Source: Ga0077527 sp038106575 (lineage in GTDB: Bacteria; Pseudomonadota; Gammaproteobacteria; Burkholderiales; SG8-41). From it: a DNA stretch of 13,187 bases. Under the pieces are notes generated by a model. It was not told the DNA's origin. It saw only the letters and a list, made by a program, of their open reading frames with translations, and made no database searches. This document shows, piece by piece, positions 6,251 through 13,187 of this stretch; within the stretch, counting starts at the first letter, position 1, and each line of letters starts with the position of its first letter. Position numbers and translations under genes: made by a program. The stretch is from the NCBI GenBank assembly GCA_038106575.1, contig JAYOED010000061.1, positions 1 to 13,187 of the forward strand, read 5' to 3'.

Positions 6251-6279
6251 AGTTTAGGAAGATTTTACTTGGCCTGCAA
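6251..6279 (-). promoter_or_regulatory. Possible promoter of the copper operon
   Basis: On the minus strand TTGCAG (6274-6279) and TAAACT (6251-6256) are 17 bp apart, an acceptable sigma-70 layout with weak boxes (3/6 and 4/6 matches). The ATG of the CopL-like gene follows only seven bases after the -10, so transcripts would be nearly leaderless. No Shine-Dalgarno sequence is visible there. Confidence 0.25.
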
Positions 6280-6320
6280 TCGGAGACCTGAAAACGGGAT
6301 TAAAGTTCCCGGCGGCCGGA

Positions 6321-6989
6321 TCAGCTCCGGGGCGTGAACACCAGGAAATACTGGTCCGGCAGGAAGTTGTGTTCTACCCCGATTACATAGCCTGCGTTCT
6401 GCATTTCTTTTTTCACGACATCGGGTGCGACTCGTCCTGTAGGCGGCGGGCCGCGACGGGTTTCCATCGTAAAGTCGATCACGGCTAGCCGTCCGCCTGG
6501 TTTCAGCGATTCGCGCAGCTTGCGGAAGTACCGTTCCCGAGTGCCGATGTGGTGATAGACGTCGACTAGCAGGATCAGATCGGCTTTTTCCGGAAGTCTC
6601 GGATTGTCGGGCTGGGCCTGCACGGCAATGACATTTTTGAGCTTGTCTCTTGCGGCGCGATCAGCCAGATATTTCACCATGTCCGGTTCGGCGTCGACCG
6701 CGTAGACCTTGCCCTGCGGCGTCATGTGCGCGAGGCGCATCGAAAAATAGCCGGTGCCAGCGCCGATGTCGGCGACGATTGCGTCGGGTTTAAGTTTCAG
6801 TGCCTGGATCACTTCATGCGGCTTTTGCCAGGCATTGCGTTCAGGATCGTCGAAAATCATGGCCCAATGACCTGCGTCCTGAAAGCGATGTTCATGGGTA
6901 TGGTGGGTCTGTGCCGGTACGGCCAGTGACCACGCGGACAGAACGATTAGCGCCAGGGTGTGACGTCGGGAAAAGTTCGGTTTGGACAT
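6321..6989 (-). CDS. Class I SAM-dependent methyltransferase with an export-signal-like N terminus
   Basis: The 222-residue protein holds a Rossmann methyltransferase domain: motif I VADIGAGTGYF (72-82), the acidic SAM-ribose residue in VYAVDAEPDM (D99), DVYHHI (143-148) after the 'DLILLVD' strand, and SLKPGGRLAVIDF (161-173). The substrate is not predictable from these motifs. The N terminus looks like a signal peptide: SRRHTLALIVLSAWSLAVPAQ, with two Arg before the hydrophobic core and a cut site near VPA-QT, then a His-rich segment (THHTHEHRF). A SAM enzyme in the periplasm would be odd, because SAM is cytoplasmic, yet I recall seeing such leader-bearing methyltransferases in other proteobacteria. 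It lies directly upstream of the copper operon on the same strand. It could belong to the same transcription unit or just neighbour it. Confidence 0.8.
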   Translation of the reverse strand: MSKPNFSRRHTLALIVLSAWSLAVPAQTHHTHEHRFQDAGHWAMIFDDPERNAWQKPHEVIQALKLKPDAIVADIGAGTGYFSMRLAHMTPQGKVYAVDAEPDMVKYLADRAARDKLKNVIAVQAQPDNPRLPEKADLILLVDVYHHIGTRERYFRKLRESLKPGGRLAVIDFTMETRRGPPPTGRVAPDVVKKEMQNAGYVIGVEHNFLPDQYFLVFTPRS

Positions 6990-7067
6990 AATCGGAAGTT
7001 TTATGAATGAGTGTTCATTGTAGCGGTTGAAATGGACGCCATCGTTGCCGACGGCGACCGTGCTGCT

Positions 7068-7253
7068 TCAGGAGGCTTTCGGAGTGCCTTGAATCGGGCA
7101 GTTTTCAGGATTCTGGTCCTGACCGTGACTGGCGTGGGGTCCTTTGCCCTGTCCGCCCTGGAGGCCTTGCATGCGCGCGTGCTGTTCCGCCATGCGTTGC
7201 CCGCCGCTGTGTTGTCCGGCTTCGGGCGCGCAGGCGCGGGAATCTGGAATCAA
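7068..7253 (-). CDS. Possible small Gln/His/Gly-rich protein, unrecognised
   Basis: A 61-codon frame starts at a TTG; an ATG at codon 21 would give 41 residues. It is rich in Gln, Gly, His and Met (AGQHSGGQRMAEQHARMQG, KGPHASHGQDQNPENC). The composition recalls small periplasmic metal-associated proteins near copper genes, but there is no signal peptide and no good ribosome site, and I recognise no family. It may be the remnant of a gene whose N terminus has been lost; the frame is closed by a stop 11 codons before the TTG. It ends 78 nt before the methyltransferase start. Confidence 0.25.
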   Translation of the reverse strand: MIPDSRACAPEAGQHSGGQRMAEQHARMQGLQGGQGKGPHASHGQDQNPENCPIQGTPKAS

Positions 7254-7358
7254 CCGGCTGGCCGCGAACGGTAAGCGTTATCAACTCCTCCCGGTCGCGA
7301 TCGAGCGCAACCTGTCATTCATAGATGCGGGATGCACTTGCAGGGTTCAATCGTTTGT

Positions 7359-7376
7359 TGTGTAACAGTGTGTAAC
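7359..7376. promoter_or_regulatory. Direct repeat, candidate response-regulator site
   Basis: Two exact copies of TGTGTAAC (7359-7366 and 7369-7376) are separated by two bases, a 10-bp period that puts them on the same face of the helix. Direct repeats with one-turn spacing are typical of OmpR/PhoB-family response regulators. The site lies 27 bp downstream of the CoA-ligase stop and upstream of the methyltransferase and copper genes. No regulator gene is in the window. Confidence 0.35.
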
Positions 7377-7402
7377 GGCGATGCTGCGGTTACGCGTGGA
7401 GA

Positions 7403-8911
7403 TCAGTCGTCCAGCAGTTTGAGCCGCTGCACCTTGCCCGAGGGCCCTTTAGGCAGTTTAGTGACGAGCTTGATGATTTTTGGAGCTTTATATTTGCCGA
7501 GTTCCTGCCGGGAGAATGCTGCGAGATCTTCGATGCTGCAGGTTTCGCCCGGTTTCAGTACCACGCAGGCCATGATGTCTTGCCCGTAGTTGGCGTCTGG
7601 AATGCCGACTGCTGCCGCTTCGAGCACGGCGGGATGTTTGAGAAGCGCTTCGTCAATCTCTCGCGGCGCGATGTTTTCACCGCCCTTAATAATCAGTTCC
7701 TTGATGCGGCCGGTGACAAACACGAAGCCGTCCTCGTCCATGTAGCCGACATCGCCCGTGTGCATCCAGCCGTCGGGCTCGAGTGTTTTTGCTGTGTTGT
7801 CCGGATCCTTGTAGTAGCCTGTCATCACGTTGTCTCCGCGAACCATCAGTTCGCCAGGCGTCCCGCGCGGTTGTTCGCGGCCGCTGTTCGGGTCGATGAC
7901 CTTCGCTTCGTTGCCGTAGGCGGTTCCAGGGCTGCCGATTTTGCGTTTTTTTGGATCGTAGGGATTGGTGAAGCAGGGGGCATTGGTCTCGGTCATGCCG
8001 AAGGTTTCGATGATGCCGATGCCGAACTTGTCCTCAAAGGCACGGTGCAGTTCTGGCGGCAGCGGTGCCGAGGCCGAACGGCAGAATTTGACGCGTGAAA
8101 TATCGAGCCCGCGTTCGCGTGGATCCGGCGCATTGAGCAGGTAGGCGATGATGGTCGGTACCACGTTGATCCAGGTGCAGTGATATTGCGTGACCTGTTC
8201 CCAGTAGTTGCTGATACTGAAACGATTCGGCATTACCACGCTGCCGCCGTGCGAGACTGGGGCGACGGTGGTCACGATCTGGCCGTTGATGTGATAAAGC
8301 GGCATCGCGCAAAGCACCCGATCCTGTGCGGTGAGTTTATGTGCGGAGCTGGTGAATTCGCCGCCGGCAGCCACGCTGCGGTTGGAGAGTACGCAGCCCT
8401 TGGGTGTGCCGGTGGTGCCCGAGGTGTACATCAGCAGCGCATCATCGGCTTCTGCGACATCGGGTAGCGTGGCATCCGGCAACGACTTGCGATTGAAAAT
8501 TTCTGTGGCGTCCGGGTTGATGGCAATGACACTGATTTCACGCTGAATGCCCTTCAGAGCGGCTTGCAGCCGTTTTGCAAATTCCTCGCTGGTGAACACT
8601 ACCTTGGTATCGGAGTGATCGAGGACGTAGGCCAGTTGGGACGGCTGCGCCAGCAGGTTGAGGGGCGCGACCATGAAGCCGCCGTACATCACCCCGATCA
8701 GCAGCCGCGCGGTCTGGTAGCTGTTGTGCAGCATCAGTGCAACCTTATCGCCTTTTACAAGGCCCATGCCGAGCAGGTATCTGGTTAGGTCGACCGAATC
8801 CTGCCGTAACCGCATGTATGACATCGTCACACCGGTTTCCGGAGCAATCAGGTATGTCGCCCCGGGTTGCTCGGCGGCGCGCGTATCGACGAGGTGGCGG
8901 ATGGTACGCAT
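7403..8911 (-). CDS. sauT: AMP-forming acyl-CoA ligase, likely sulfoacetate-CoA ligase (SauT-like)
   Basis: This 502-residue ANL-superfamily enzyme has the P-loop YTSGTTGTPKG (162-172), GMTET (305-309), the ATP-ribose motif HTGD (384-387), the hinge GRIKELIIKGGENI (401-414) and the C-terminal catalytic Lys in PKGPSGKVQR (K493). It would activate a carboxylic acid with ATP and CoA, releasing AMP and pyrophosphate. The substrate cannot be read from the motifs. The neighbour encoding an acylating aldehyde dehydrogenase of SauS type, 29 nt upstream in the same operon, matches the SauS-SauT pair of Cupriavidus necator, in which SauT makes sulfoacetyl-CoA. Start at ATG 8909-8911, preceded by AGGGAAG; the open frame 59 codons further upstream overlaps the dehydrogenase gene and lacks family similarity. 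Alternatives are other short-acid or aromatic-acid CoA ligases. Confidence 0.72.
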   Translation of the reverse strand: MRTIRHLVDTRAAEQPGATYLIAPETGVTMSYMRLRQDSVDLTRYLLGMGLVKGDKVALMLHNSYQTARLLIGVMYGGFMVAPLNLLAQPSQLAYVLDHSDTKVVFTSEEFAKRLQAALKGIQREISVIAINPDATEIFNRKSLPDATLPDVAEADDALLMYTSGTTGTPKGCVLSNRSVAAGGEFTSSAHKLTAQDRVLCAMPLYHINGQIVTTVAPVSHGGSVVMPNRFSISNYWEQVTQYHCTWINVVPTIIAYLLNAPDPRERGLDISRVKFCRSASAPLPPELHRAFEDKFGIGIIETFGMTETNAPCFTNPYDPKKRKIGSPGTAYGNEAKVIDPNSGREQPRGTPGELMVRGDNVMTGYYKDPDNTAKTLEPDGWMHTGDVGYMDEDGFVFVTGRIKELIIKGGENIAPREIDEALLKHPAVLEAAAVGIPDANYGQDIMACVVLKPGETCSIEDLAAFSRQELGKYKAPKIIKLVTKLPKGPSGKVQRLKLLDD

Positions 8912-8940
8912 CGATCTTCCCTGCGGATGTTGCGCGGAAC

Positions 8941-10365
8941 TTACGCGCGGTATTTCTTGCAATAAGCGCCGAAGATGTCGTCCATTGAAGGCTCGCGCGG
9001 CGGAATGACACGCACGATGCGCGTGGTGTTCATGAAGTGTCTGTAGTTCAGGTTTTCCGAGAAGCTGTTGCGGCCCCAGGTGCCGCAACCCATGGTCAGC
9101 GAGAACGGCAGGCCGTTGTCGAAATTGCCGCCGTTGGCGATGGCATGGGCCTGGTTAACGATGACGCGGCAAACGGTCATTTCCACTCCAAGTCTTTGAA
9201 TATTTTTACTATTCTTTGTGTGTATACCACAGGAATGGCCGTTGCCCTGATACGCGTAGATGTCGCGCATGATGGTGAAGGCATGGTTAAAGTCGCGCGC
9301 CTTATAGAGCGTTATCACTGGCGATAGTTTTTCTCCCGAGAACGGCGCAGACTTGCCGGTGCCGCTCTCTTCGACCATCAGGCATTTTGCGTTGATTTGT
9401 TCAGGACGTTTTAATCCCGCCACTTCACAGATGCGTTTCACCGATTGCGCTGTGACTGCCGGCGACAGTTTGCCGCCGGGGAACATCGCGTTTTGCAGCA
9501 AAGCCTTGTCGTCCATGCCCAGCAATATGCCGCCAGCACGGGTCAGTGCTGCGATCATCTCGTCGTAGACTGCGGCGTGAATGATTACGCTGTTCTCGGA
9601 AGAGCAGCTGGTGGCATTGTCGAAGATCTTGGAGCGCATGATTTTCTGCGCGGCATCGTCGAGATCAGCGGAGTCGTCGACGATCACCGCGACATTGCCG
9701 GCACCGACGCCTAGCGCCGGCGTGCCGCTGGAGTAGCCCGCGCGCACGTTGGCTTGGGAGCCGGTGATGACAACCAGATCGGCCTGCTTCATCAACTGCT
9801 GGCTCAATTCCTTGGTGACCGGATGCGGCAGTGTCTGAACCAGATCCTTGGGCGCGCCGATGCGTTCGAATTCAGCATAGATATATTCGATCAGCTTGGA
9901 CGAGGTCGAAAAACCTTTGGGTGAGGGCGACAGGATCACCGCGTTGCCGCACTTGAGCGCGTTGATGATGTTGTTGGCTGGCGTGGCGCCGGGGTTGGTC
10001 GAAGGTACGACAGCTGCAACCACGCCGACCGGACGTGCGATCTCGGTGATGCCGAATTCCGGAATTTCGACCAGCACGCCGGTGGAGATTGCTCCCTTGA
10101 TGTCGCGAAGAAGTCCCAGTGTCTTGCGGTGATTCTTGTTAATCTTGTCCTCGACAGTTCCGAGCCCGGTATCGCGGACGGCGATTTCAGCCAATGTACG
10201 GTTGCGCGATGGCTCCATGATTGCCCAGCCGGCGGCGACAGCGAGTTCGTCCAGCTGCGCTTGCGAATAGTTGACGATCGCAGCCTGGGCTGCGCGCGCG
10301 CGCGCTACGAGGGCAGCAACAGTTTCGGATGCCGAGGAGTTAGCGGGTTTGTTGGTGGCGGACAT
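8941..10365 (-). CDS. sauS: Acylating aldehyde dehydrogenase, likely sulfoacetaldehyde dehydrogenase (SauS-like)
   Basis: The 474-residue protein belongs to the CoA-acylating aldehyde dehydrogenases (EutE/AdhE-N/SauS group). Visible features are VVPSTNPGATPANNIINALK (120-139) in the cofactor domain, GVGAGNVAVIVD (219-230), the catalytic Cys C254 in FDNATSCSSENS, and a C-terminal dimer/oligomer region with LPFSLTMGCGTWGRNS (419-434). These enzymes interconvert an acyl-CoA and its aldehyde with NAD(P)H. The long 'SSENSVIIHAAVYDEM' and 'GCGTWGRNSFSENLNYRHFMN' patterns look to me most like sulfoacetaldehyde dehydrogenase (acylating); acetaldehyde or succinate-semialdehyde forms are alternatives. 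With the ligase downstream it could turn sulfoacetate into sulfoacetaldehyde; the next enzyme, Xsc, is not in the window. AAGGGA precedes the ATG. Cytoplasmic, no signal peptide. First gene of the operon, divergent from hss. Confidence 0.78.
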   Translation of the reverse strand: MSATNKPANSSASETVAALVARARAAQAAIVNYSQAQLDELAVAAGWAIMEPSRNRTLAEIAVRDTGLGTVEDKINKNHRKTLGLLRDIKGAISTGVLVEIPEFGITEIARPVGVVAAVVPSTNPGATPANNIINALKCGNAVILSPSPKGFSTSSKLIEYIYAEFERIGAPKDLVQTLPHPVTKELSQQLMKQADLVVITGSQANVRAGYSSGTPALGVGAGNVAVIVDDSADLDDAAQKIMRSKIFDNATSCSSENSVIIHAAVYDEMIAALTRAGGILLGMDDKALLQNAMFPGGKLSPAVTAQSVKRICEVAGLKRPEQINAKCLMVEESGTGKSAPFSGEKLSPVITLYKARDFNHAFTIMRDIYAYQGNGHSCGIHTKNSKNIQRLGVEMTVCRVIVNQAHAIANGGNFDNGLPFSLTMGCGTWGRNSFSENLNYRHFMNTTRIVRVIPPREPSMDDIFGAYCKKYRA

Positions 10366-10566
10366 GCGGAATCCCTTGTTCGCATCCGGCTGCCGTCATG
10401 ATCGTGCGGCCCGGTTTGTTTGGTCATTATAGCTTCAGACGGCAAGCCTGCCGGGGCGGTGCGCACGATGGCTCGGGCTCTACTTTTACGGGCTGCTTCG
10501 GGTTATGTTTTTGCATAAAAGTTGCTACACTCCTGACACCCAATTAAAACAAAACCAGTTTATGAA
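10366..10566. promoter_or_regulatory. Divergent promoter region between sauS-like gene and homospermidine synthase
   Basis: This 201-bp region must drive both directions. On the minus strand a perfect TATAAT stands at 10426-10431, 60 bp before the SauS-like start, with only a weak -35. On the plus strand TACACT (just before CCTGACACCC) is 17 bp from TTATGT, a weak sigma-70 pair ending about 30 bp before the hss start. An inverted repeat, CGGCA-AGCC-TGCCG, lies just upstream of the minus-strand -10 box and may be an operator. Confidence 0.45.
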
Positions 10567-11982
10567 ATGGCAGACAAGAAATATTTCAAATTCGACGGAA
10601 GGATCGTATTCATAGGTTTCGGTTCCGTGGCCCAGGGAGTGCTACCGCTACTGCTGCGTCACATCGACATGCCGAGGGACCGCATATCTATCATTACCGG
10701 CCACGACCGCGGACGTAAGGAAGCTGAAGCCTTTGGTGTCCGCTACGAGGTCAATCCGCTGACACGAAGGAATTACCGCGAGGTTCTGGAATCGCGCATA
10801 GCGCGCGGCGACCTTCTGATCAATTTGTCGGTTGATGTGGCCAGTGCCGCTATCATAGAACTGTGCTGCGAAAAAGGGACACTCTATACCGATTCCTGCA
10901 TCGAGCCCTGGGCCGGTGGCTACACTGACCAATCGGTATCAGCGACTTACCGTTCCAATTACGGCCAGCGCGAGGAAGTACTCGCCCTGCGCAAAAAATT
11001 TCCGGACGCGCCAACCATAATCCCGACTCATGGCGCCAATCCTGGCCTGATTTCACACTGGGTCAAGCAGGCGCTGGTCAACCTGTCTCAAGACATCCTG
11101 GGGCGTGGCGATGTTCCGAAATCCAGGGCGGAATGGGCGCAGCTGGCGATGGAACTGGGCGTGAAGTCCATACACTGCTCGGAGCGCGATACTCAGGTGG
11201 CGATGCCTCGCAAGCGGGTCGGCGAGTTCGTGAACACCTGGTCGGTCGACGGCTTCATCGGTGAGGGTTCACAGCCTTGCGAGCTGGGCTGGGGCTCGCA
11301 TGAAAGGCATTTTCCGCCAGACGGGCATGAGCACGACTACGGCTGCAAGGCTGCAATCTATCTCAACCGGCCCGGAGCCTCGGTCAAGGTACGCACCTGG
11401 ACGCCAAAGGCAGGTGCTTTTCACGGACTGCTGATAACCCACGGAGAGGCGATTTCCATCTCCGACTACCTCACCGTGAAAAAAGGCGGGGAAGTGATGT
11501 ACCGGCCGACCTGCCATTACGCCTACCATCCCTGCGACGACACCGTGCTGTCGGTGCATGAACTGGCAGGACGCAACTGGGTAGGCCAGGAGCAGCGCCG
11601 TCTTTACCTCGACGAGATCACCGACGGTGTGGACGAGCTCGGTGCGCTGTTGCTGGGACACCAGCGTGGTGCCTACTGGTATGGATCAATGCTGTCGATA
11701 CAGGAGGCGCGCGGGCTTGCGCCCTACAACAACGCCACCAGCCTGCAGGTGGCGGCCGGCGTACTCGGCGGCATCGTGTGGGCGATGGAAAATCCGGCGG
11801 CCGGGATCATCGATCCTGACGATGTCGATTACCGCCGCGTGCTGGAAATCGCCAATCCCTACCTGGGCCAGGTAGTTGGTGCCTATTCCGACTGGACGCC
11901 GCTGCAGGGACGCAACCATCCTTTTCCGGAAGATATTGACCCTTCGGACCCTTGGCAGTTCAAGAACATCCGCGTGGTCTGA
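10567..11982 (+). CDS. hss: Homospermidine synthase
   Basis: The 471-residue protein matches bacterial homospermidine synthase, which makes sym-homospermidine from two putrescines (or putrescine and spermidine) with NAD as prosthetic group. It has the saccharopine-dehydrogenase-like fold: Rossmann motif IGFGSVAQG (16-24), then NLSVDVAS, TDSCIEPW, THGANPG, NTWSVDGFIGEG and THGEAIS. Active-site residues reported for the Blastochloris viridis enzyme (as I recall D94, E117, N162, E210, W229, E237, E298) all fall on identical residues here at a constant offset of four: D90, E113, N158, E206, W225, E233, E294. Full length for the family. The ATG at 10567 lacks a good ribosome site; the nearby ATG at 10562 is in another frame. 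Cytoplasmic. It is the only plus-strand gene in the window and ends before a shared terminator. Confidence 0.93.
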   Translation: MADKKYFKFDGRIVFIGFGSVAQGVLPLLLRHIDMPRDRISIITGHDRGRKEAEAFGVRYEVNPLTRRNYREVLESRIARGDLLINLSVDVASAAIIELCCEKGTLYTDSCIEPWAGGYTDQSVSATYRSNYGQREEVLALRKKFPDAPTIIPTHGANPGLISHWVKQALVNLSQDILGRGDVPKSRAEWAQLAMELGVKSIHCSERDTQVAMPRKRVGEFVNTWSVDGFIGEGSQPCELGWGSHERHFPPDGHEHDYGCKAAIYLNRPGASVKVRTWTPKAGAFHGLLITHGEAISISDYLTVKKGGEVMYRPTCHYAYHPCDDTVLSVHELAGRNWVGQEQRRLYLDEITDGVDELGALLLGHQRGAYWYGSMLSIQEARGLAPYNNATSLQVAAGVLGGIVWAMENPAAGIIDPDDVDYRRVLEIANPYLGQVVGAYSDWTPLQGRNHPFPEDIDPSDPWQFKNIRVV

Positions 11983-12000
11983 GCACCTGGCTGCAATAAC

Positions 12001-12022
12001 AGGGCGCTAATAAACGCGCCCT
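12001..12022. terminator. Hairpin terminator between convergent genes
   Basis: AGGGCGC pairs with GCGCCCT around the eight-base loop TAATAAAC. On the plus strand the stem is followed by a short T run (TTTCC), and on the minus strand by TGTTATT. It sits 18 bp after the hss stop and 16 bp after the solute-binding-protein stop, so it probably serves both directions. The weak T tract leaves its strength uncertain. Confidence 0.7.
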
Positions 12023-12038
12023 TTCCAAGAAGAAAATC

Positions 12039-13010
12039 TCAGCGCAGTCGGATGCCGGCAGCTTTGGCAATCAGTGCGTATTTGTCCTTTTCAGCCTTGA
12101 TGAAGGCCGCGAATTCGTTGGGCGTATTGCCGACAGCTTCGGCACCGTTCTGCAGTATCTTGGACTTGATGCCTGCGTCGCGCATGACTTTTGCCGTTTC
12201 TGAATGCAGCCGCGTGATGATGTTCCTGTTCACTGCCGAGGGCGTGACGATGCCCCACCAAGTGCTGAAGTTGAAGCCGGCAACACCGCTTTCCGAAACG
12301 GTTGGCACATCGGGAAGCAGAGATGTCCGCTGGTCTGAGCCGACAGCGAGTACGCGGAGCTTGCCAGACTTGATGTGCGGTAATGCGACGGGCACCACGT
12401 CGAAACCCATTTCGACGTGTCCGGCGATCTGGTCGACCATTGAAGGGCCGGCGCCCTTGTATGGCACATGCACCAGCTTGACCTTGGCCTGGCGGTTGAG
12501 CATTTCACCGGCAAAGTGCTGGACCGTGCCCGCGCCCGGTGAGGCGTAGTGCAGCTGGTCCGGACGCGCCTTGGCAAGCGCGATGAGTTCCTTGATGTTT
12601 TTCACCGGAAGCGATGGATGTACAGTGACCAGGTTTGGGCTGATTGCTGCAAGGCTCACCGGCGCGAAGTCACGTACCGGGTCATACGGGAGGTTGGGAA
12701 TCAGGCTGGGCAGCATTGACAGCGCGGCGATGTGCGCCATCATAATGGTGTAGCCGTCAGGTTGCGCTTTGGCAAGCTGTTCAGCAGCAATTTGGCCGCT
12801 GGCACCACCGCGGTTGTCGACCAGGATCTGCTGCTTCAGCGATTCAGCAAGTTTTTGAGCAACGATGCGGCCAATGATGTCGGTGCCGCCGCCGGGAGCG
12901 AAACCGATTAGCATGCGAACGGGTTTCGACGGGTATGTCTGCGCAAATGCTGCCGCAGACATCATGCTCAACAGCAGGGCGACGGTTGCTGACTTCAACA
13001 ATGTTTTCAT
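12039..13010 (-). CDS. TctC/Bug-family periplasmic solute-binding protein
   Basis: This 323-residue protein has a signal peptide (MKTLLKSATVALLLSMMSAA, cut AFA-QT, about residue 23). The fold hallmarks of tripartite tricarboxylate transporter receptors follow: YPSKPVRMLIGFAPGGGTDI, VDNRGGASGQIAAEQLAK, PYKGAGPSMVDQIAGHVEMG and LPDVPTVSESGVAGF. It is full length for the Bug family. Such proteins bind carboxylates or other organic ligands in the periplasm and hand them to a TctA/TctB membrane pair, which is absent here; lone Bug genes are very common in betaproteobacteria. Excellent ribosome site GGAGGAA before the ATG. The ligand is unknown; its place beside SauS/SauT-like genes allows, but does not prove, a sulfonate or carboxylate uptake role. 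Confidence 0.9.
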   Translation of the reverse strand: MKTLLKSATVALLLSMMSAAAFAQTYPSKPVRMLIGFAPGGGTDIIGRIVAQKLAESLKQQILVDNRGGASGQIAAEQLAKAQPDGYTIMMAHIAALSMLPSLIPNLPYDPVRDFAPVSLAAISPNLVTVHPSLPVKNIKELIALAKARPDQLHYASPGAGTVQHFAGEMLNRQAKVKLVHVPYKGAGPSMVDQIAGHVEMGFDVVPVALPHIKSGKLRVLAVGSDQRTSLLPDVPTVSESGVAGFNFSTWWGIVTPSAVNRNIITRLHSETAKVMRDAGIKSKILQNGAEAVGNTPNEFAAFIKAEKDKYALIAKAAGIRLR

Positions 13011-13187
13011 GGTGTTCCTCCATTTATTATGGTTCCGGCAATGCCCTAAAACCCCGCCTGTGGTTATATTTTCTTTAGAGCCGTATTAGTTTTTGCATTG
13101 CGGGTGTTGCTTTATCTTACTCTTTCTAGGGCATGATGATGGCAATGGCAGTCGGCGGGCGTGTCCACAGGGGGGGGGGAGGGACGT
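13011..13187. other. Upstream region of the solute-binding protein, with a poly-G run
   Basis: This stretch holds the ribosome site and presumably the promoter of the solute-binding-protein gene; an AT-rich patch (AAAGAAAATATAACC on the minus strand) is the best candidate area, without clear boxes. Ten G (13170-13179) followed by AGGG near the edge look like a low-quality or sequencing-artefact end. Confidence 0.4.

Larger units (their letters stand above)
6990..7402. other. 413-bp intergenic region upstream of the methyltransferase and copper operon
   Basis: This region separates the CoA-ligase stop from the methyltransferase start. It holds a weak small ORF (7068-7253, minus) and a direct repeat of TGTGTAAC (7359-7376). 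It is the most likely place for the main control sequences of the methyltransferase and copper genes, but no clear promoter can be assigned by eye. Confidence 0.4.

Noticed and set aside
7011..7274. Plus-strand 87-codon frame with a hydrophobic middle
   Set aside because: No ribosome site, no family resemblance; probably chance in the intergenic region.
8912..9088. N-terminal extension of the CoA ligase by 59 codons
   Set aside because: It runs into the dehydrogenase coding region; the ATG at 8911 has a good ribosome site and the family's usual start.
1..13187. CRISPR arrays, tRNA/rRNA genes, insertion sequences, integrases, phage genes
   Set aside because: None were seen: no spaced repeat arrays, no transposase or integrase motifs and no tRNA-like cloverleaf were recognised on either strand.

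Overview
The window reads as a draft-assembly piece from a betaproteobacterium. The main reasons are a TctC/Bug-type periplasmic binding protein, a homospermidine synthase, and a SauS/SauT-like pair of the kind characterised in Cupriavidus. A run of ten N (6170-6179) and a ten-G run close to the right edge mark it as assembled draft sequence. The genus cannot be fixed from sequence alone.

The left half (about 10-6243) is one long minus-strand copper-handling cluster. In transcription order it encodes a His-rich CopL/CzcI-like secreted protein (split by the N gap), a small periplasmic protein, a TolC-type outer-membrane lipoprotein, a Tat-exported multicopper oxidase, a very short hydrophobic ORF, a type-1 cupredoxin, a DUF411 metal-binding protein, a CusF-like protein, a wrecked c-type cytochrome gene and a truncated Phenol_MetA_deg-like outer-membrane protein. 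Tight spacing and overlaps support an operon from the CopL-like gene to CusF. All products are predicted to be exported, so the cluster looks like periplasmic copper oxidation, sequestration and outer-membrane passage. No P-type ATPase or RND pump lies in the window. A methyltransferase with a signal-peptide-like N terminus (6321-6989) sits just upstream.

The most interesting point is the DUF411 gene. Its full-length reading frame (1520-1966) is intact except for one TGA exactly where the first Cys of the family's CGCC motif is expected (NPS-TGA-GCCSAW). A hairpin can be drawn right after it with its apical loop about 18 nt downstream. This is the pattern expected of a selenoprotein. However, the cytochrome gene about 500 bp away is clearly a pseudogene and another small ORF nearby also has an in-frame TGA, so gene decay is a serious alternative.

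The right half carries carbon/sulfonate and polyamine metabolism. An acylating aldehyde dehydrogenase (SauS-like, 8941-10365) and an AMP-forming acyl-CoA ligase (SauT-like, 7403-8911) form a two-gene minus-strand operon that could convert sulfoacetate to sulfoacetaldehyde via sulfoacetyl-CoA. Homospermidine synthase (10567-11982, plus strand) diverges from it across a 201-bp promoter region. It converges, over a hairpin terminator, on a TctC/Bug solute-binding protein (12039-13010, minus).
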